Source: Microbacteriaceae bacterium (GTDB taxonomy: Bacteria > Actinomycetota > Actinomycetes > Actinomycetales > Microbacteriaceae). From it: a stretch of 6,826 nucleotides of DNA. Below are positions 6,229 through 6,826 of this stretch, one piece after another. The stretch is taken from contig JAKONM010000026.1 in NCBI GenBank assembly GCA_022701925.1, forward strand, positions 1-6,826, read 5' to 3'. Each line of letters opens with the position of its first letter. Within the stretch, counting starts at the first letter, position 1. The notes beneath the pieces were generated by a model. It was not told where the DNA came from and made no database searches. It worked only from the letters and a program-made list of their open reading frames with translations. The position numbers were made by a program, and so were the translations under genes.

Positions 6229-6270
6229 GAAGGGCGGCGGGGCCGTCGAAGCCGGTCGCGCCGCCCCTTC
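6229..6270. terminator. Probable bidirectional terminator between bioY and sufT
   Basis: GGGCGGCG (6232-6239) pairs with CGCCGCCC (6259-6266); GAA (6229-6231) can extend the stem with TTC (6268-6270) past one bulged C. The loop (6240-6258) holds a possible inner GGC/GCC pairing. A pyrimidine tract (CCTTCTCC) follows on the plus strand and TTCCT on the minus strand. It begins six bases after the sufT stop, the normal place for its terminator, and can also stop bioY transcription. Confidence 0.55.
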
Positions 6271-6276
6271 TCCGGA

Positions 6277-6645
6277 TCAGATCTGGAAGCCGATGGCCCG
6301 CATCATCTCTCTGCCGTCGTCCGTCATCTTGTCCGGACCCCAGGGCGGCATCCACACCCAGTTGATCCGGAATCGCTCGACGTGGCCGTCGAGCGCCTGC
6401 GCGGTCTCGTCCTCGATCACGTCGGTCAGGGGGCAGCCGGCGGACGTCAGGGTCATGCTGATGACCAGGGCGTCGCTCTCGTCGTCCCAGCCGAGGTCGT
6501 AGATCAGGCCGAGGTCGACGACGTTGACGCCCAGCTCGGGGTCGACGACGTCGCGCATGGCCTCCTCGAGCTCCTCGAGGTCGGCCTTGATGATCGGGGC
6601 CGCCGTCGCTGCGGGGGCGGCGGTGGTGGGGGTGCTCTCGGTCAT
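6277..6645 (-). CDS. sufT: SufT-like Fe-S assembly factor (MIP18/DUF59 family)
   Basis: The 122-residue cytoplasmic protein belongs to the MIP18/DUF59 family, which aids maturation of iron-sulfur proteins. After an Ala/Thr/Pro-rich tail (3-17) come EEAMRDVVDPELGVNVVDLG (27-46), MTLTSAGCPLTDVIEDE (64-80, with the family's conserved Cys71) and WVWMPPWGPDKMTDDGR (96-112). From memory it resembles M. tuberculosis Rv1466. The ATG at 6645 has GGAGGA eight bases upstream (minus strand, 6659-6654) and overlaps the sufU stop (ATGA), so the two are probably translationally coupled and transcribed as the end of a suf operon. A longer open frame upstream exists only because it overlaps sufU in another frame. 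The low-complexity tail is a lineage extension, not part of the domain. Confidence 0.92.
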   Translation of the reverse strand: MTESTPTTAAPAATAAPIIKADLEELEEAMRDVVDPELGVNVVDLGLIYDLGWDDESDALVISMTLTSAGCPLTDVIEDETAQALDGHVERFRINWVWMPPWGPDKMTDDGREMMRAIGFQI

Positions 6646-6826
6646 GCTGCGGGTCCTCCCCAGGCTCGGGCGCTGGCGTCCTTGAGGGCCATCCAGCTCA
6701 TCAGCGCGCACTTGATGCGCGCGGGGTACTTCGACACACCCGCGAACGCGACGGCGTCCTCCAGGCTGTCCTCGAGCTCGTCGGCGACCGACTGGTCACC
6801 CTTGGCCTGCATGAGCTTCATGAAGT
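6642..6826 (-). CDS. sufU: SufU Fe-S cluster assembly protein, C-terminal part only
   Basis: The last 60 residues of a SufU-type protein are visible, reading in from the right edge; the N-terminus lies outside. The fragment begins FMKLMQ, continues through AVAFAGVSKYPARIKCALMSW (about 25-45) and ends KDASARAWGGPAA. The Cys in RIKCAL (residue 39 of the fragment) corresponds to the last zinc-ligand cysteine of SufU. SufU is the zinc-dependent sulfur-transfer partner of the cysteine desulfurase SufS. Its TGA overlaps the sufT ATG. In actinobacteria sufU and sufT usually close a sufBDCSU-type operon, so the other suf genes are expected beyond the right edge. The reading frame has no internal stop. 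Confidence 0.9.
   Translation of the reverse strand, partial: FMKLMQAKGDQSVADELEDSLEDAVAFAGVSKYPARIKCALMSWMALKDASARAWGGPAA

Noticed and set aside
6645..6711. Longer SufT start upstream of 6645
   Set aside because: The extra codons overlap sufU in another frame; the ATG at 6645 has a well-placed GGAGGA and the typical ATGA overlap.

Overview
The window is about 70% GC or more, tightly packed, with many GTG starts, GGAGG-type ribosome binding sites and several start codons that look leaderless or nearly so. Gene content and protein style (GlgC, short SerB, MabA-like FabG, DUF3099, SURF1, actinobacterial ABC-F, BioY, SufT/SufU) point to a chromosomal segment of an aerobic actinomycete. Nocardioides/Propionibacteriales-type organisms are a reasonable guess, but the family cannot be fixed from this sequence alone. 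I see no mobile element, phage gene, CRISPR array, rRNA or tRNA.

Layout, left to right. Positions 1-879 (+) hold the 3' two thirds or so of glgC. Then comes serB (923-1558, +), with an extended -10 placed exactly for a leaderless mRNA. It converges on fabG (1588-2334, -). A short divergent promoter region (2335-2418) separates fabG from a three-gene rightward operon: a DUF3099 membrane protein, a 68-residue Cys/His-rich protein, and a SURF1 family cytochrome oxidase assembly factor ending at 3768. This operon converges with only six bases to spare on a leftward two-domain ABC-F ATPase gene (3775-5373). A 147-bp divergent region (5374-5520), rich in inverted repeats and carrying one shared -10-like block, separates it from bioY (5521-6114, +). 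A 162-bp convergent intergenic region packed with hairpins follows. Last are the leftward sufT-like gene (6277-6645) and the 3' end of sufU (6642-6826, partial), the tail of a SUF iron-sulfur assembly operon whose earlier genes lie beyond the right edge.

The genes are mostly core housekeeping: glycogen synthesis, serine synthesis, fatty acid elongation, respiration, ribosome-associated ATPase, biotin uptake and Fe-S cluster assembly. Nothing in the coding content is a new defence or mobile system. The less explained parts are: (a) the small putative metal-binding protein translationally coupled between DUF3099 and SURF1; (b) the structured leader of the ABC-F gene and its probable bidirectional promoter with bioY; (c) the run of consecutive hairpins between bioY and sufT.
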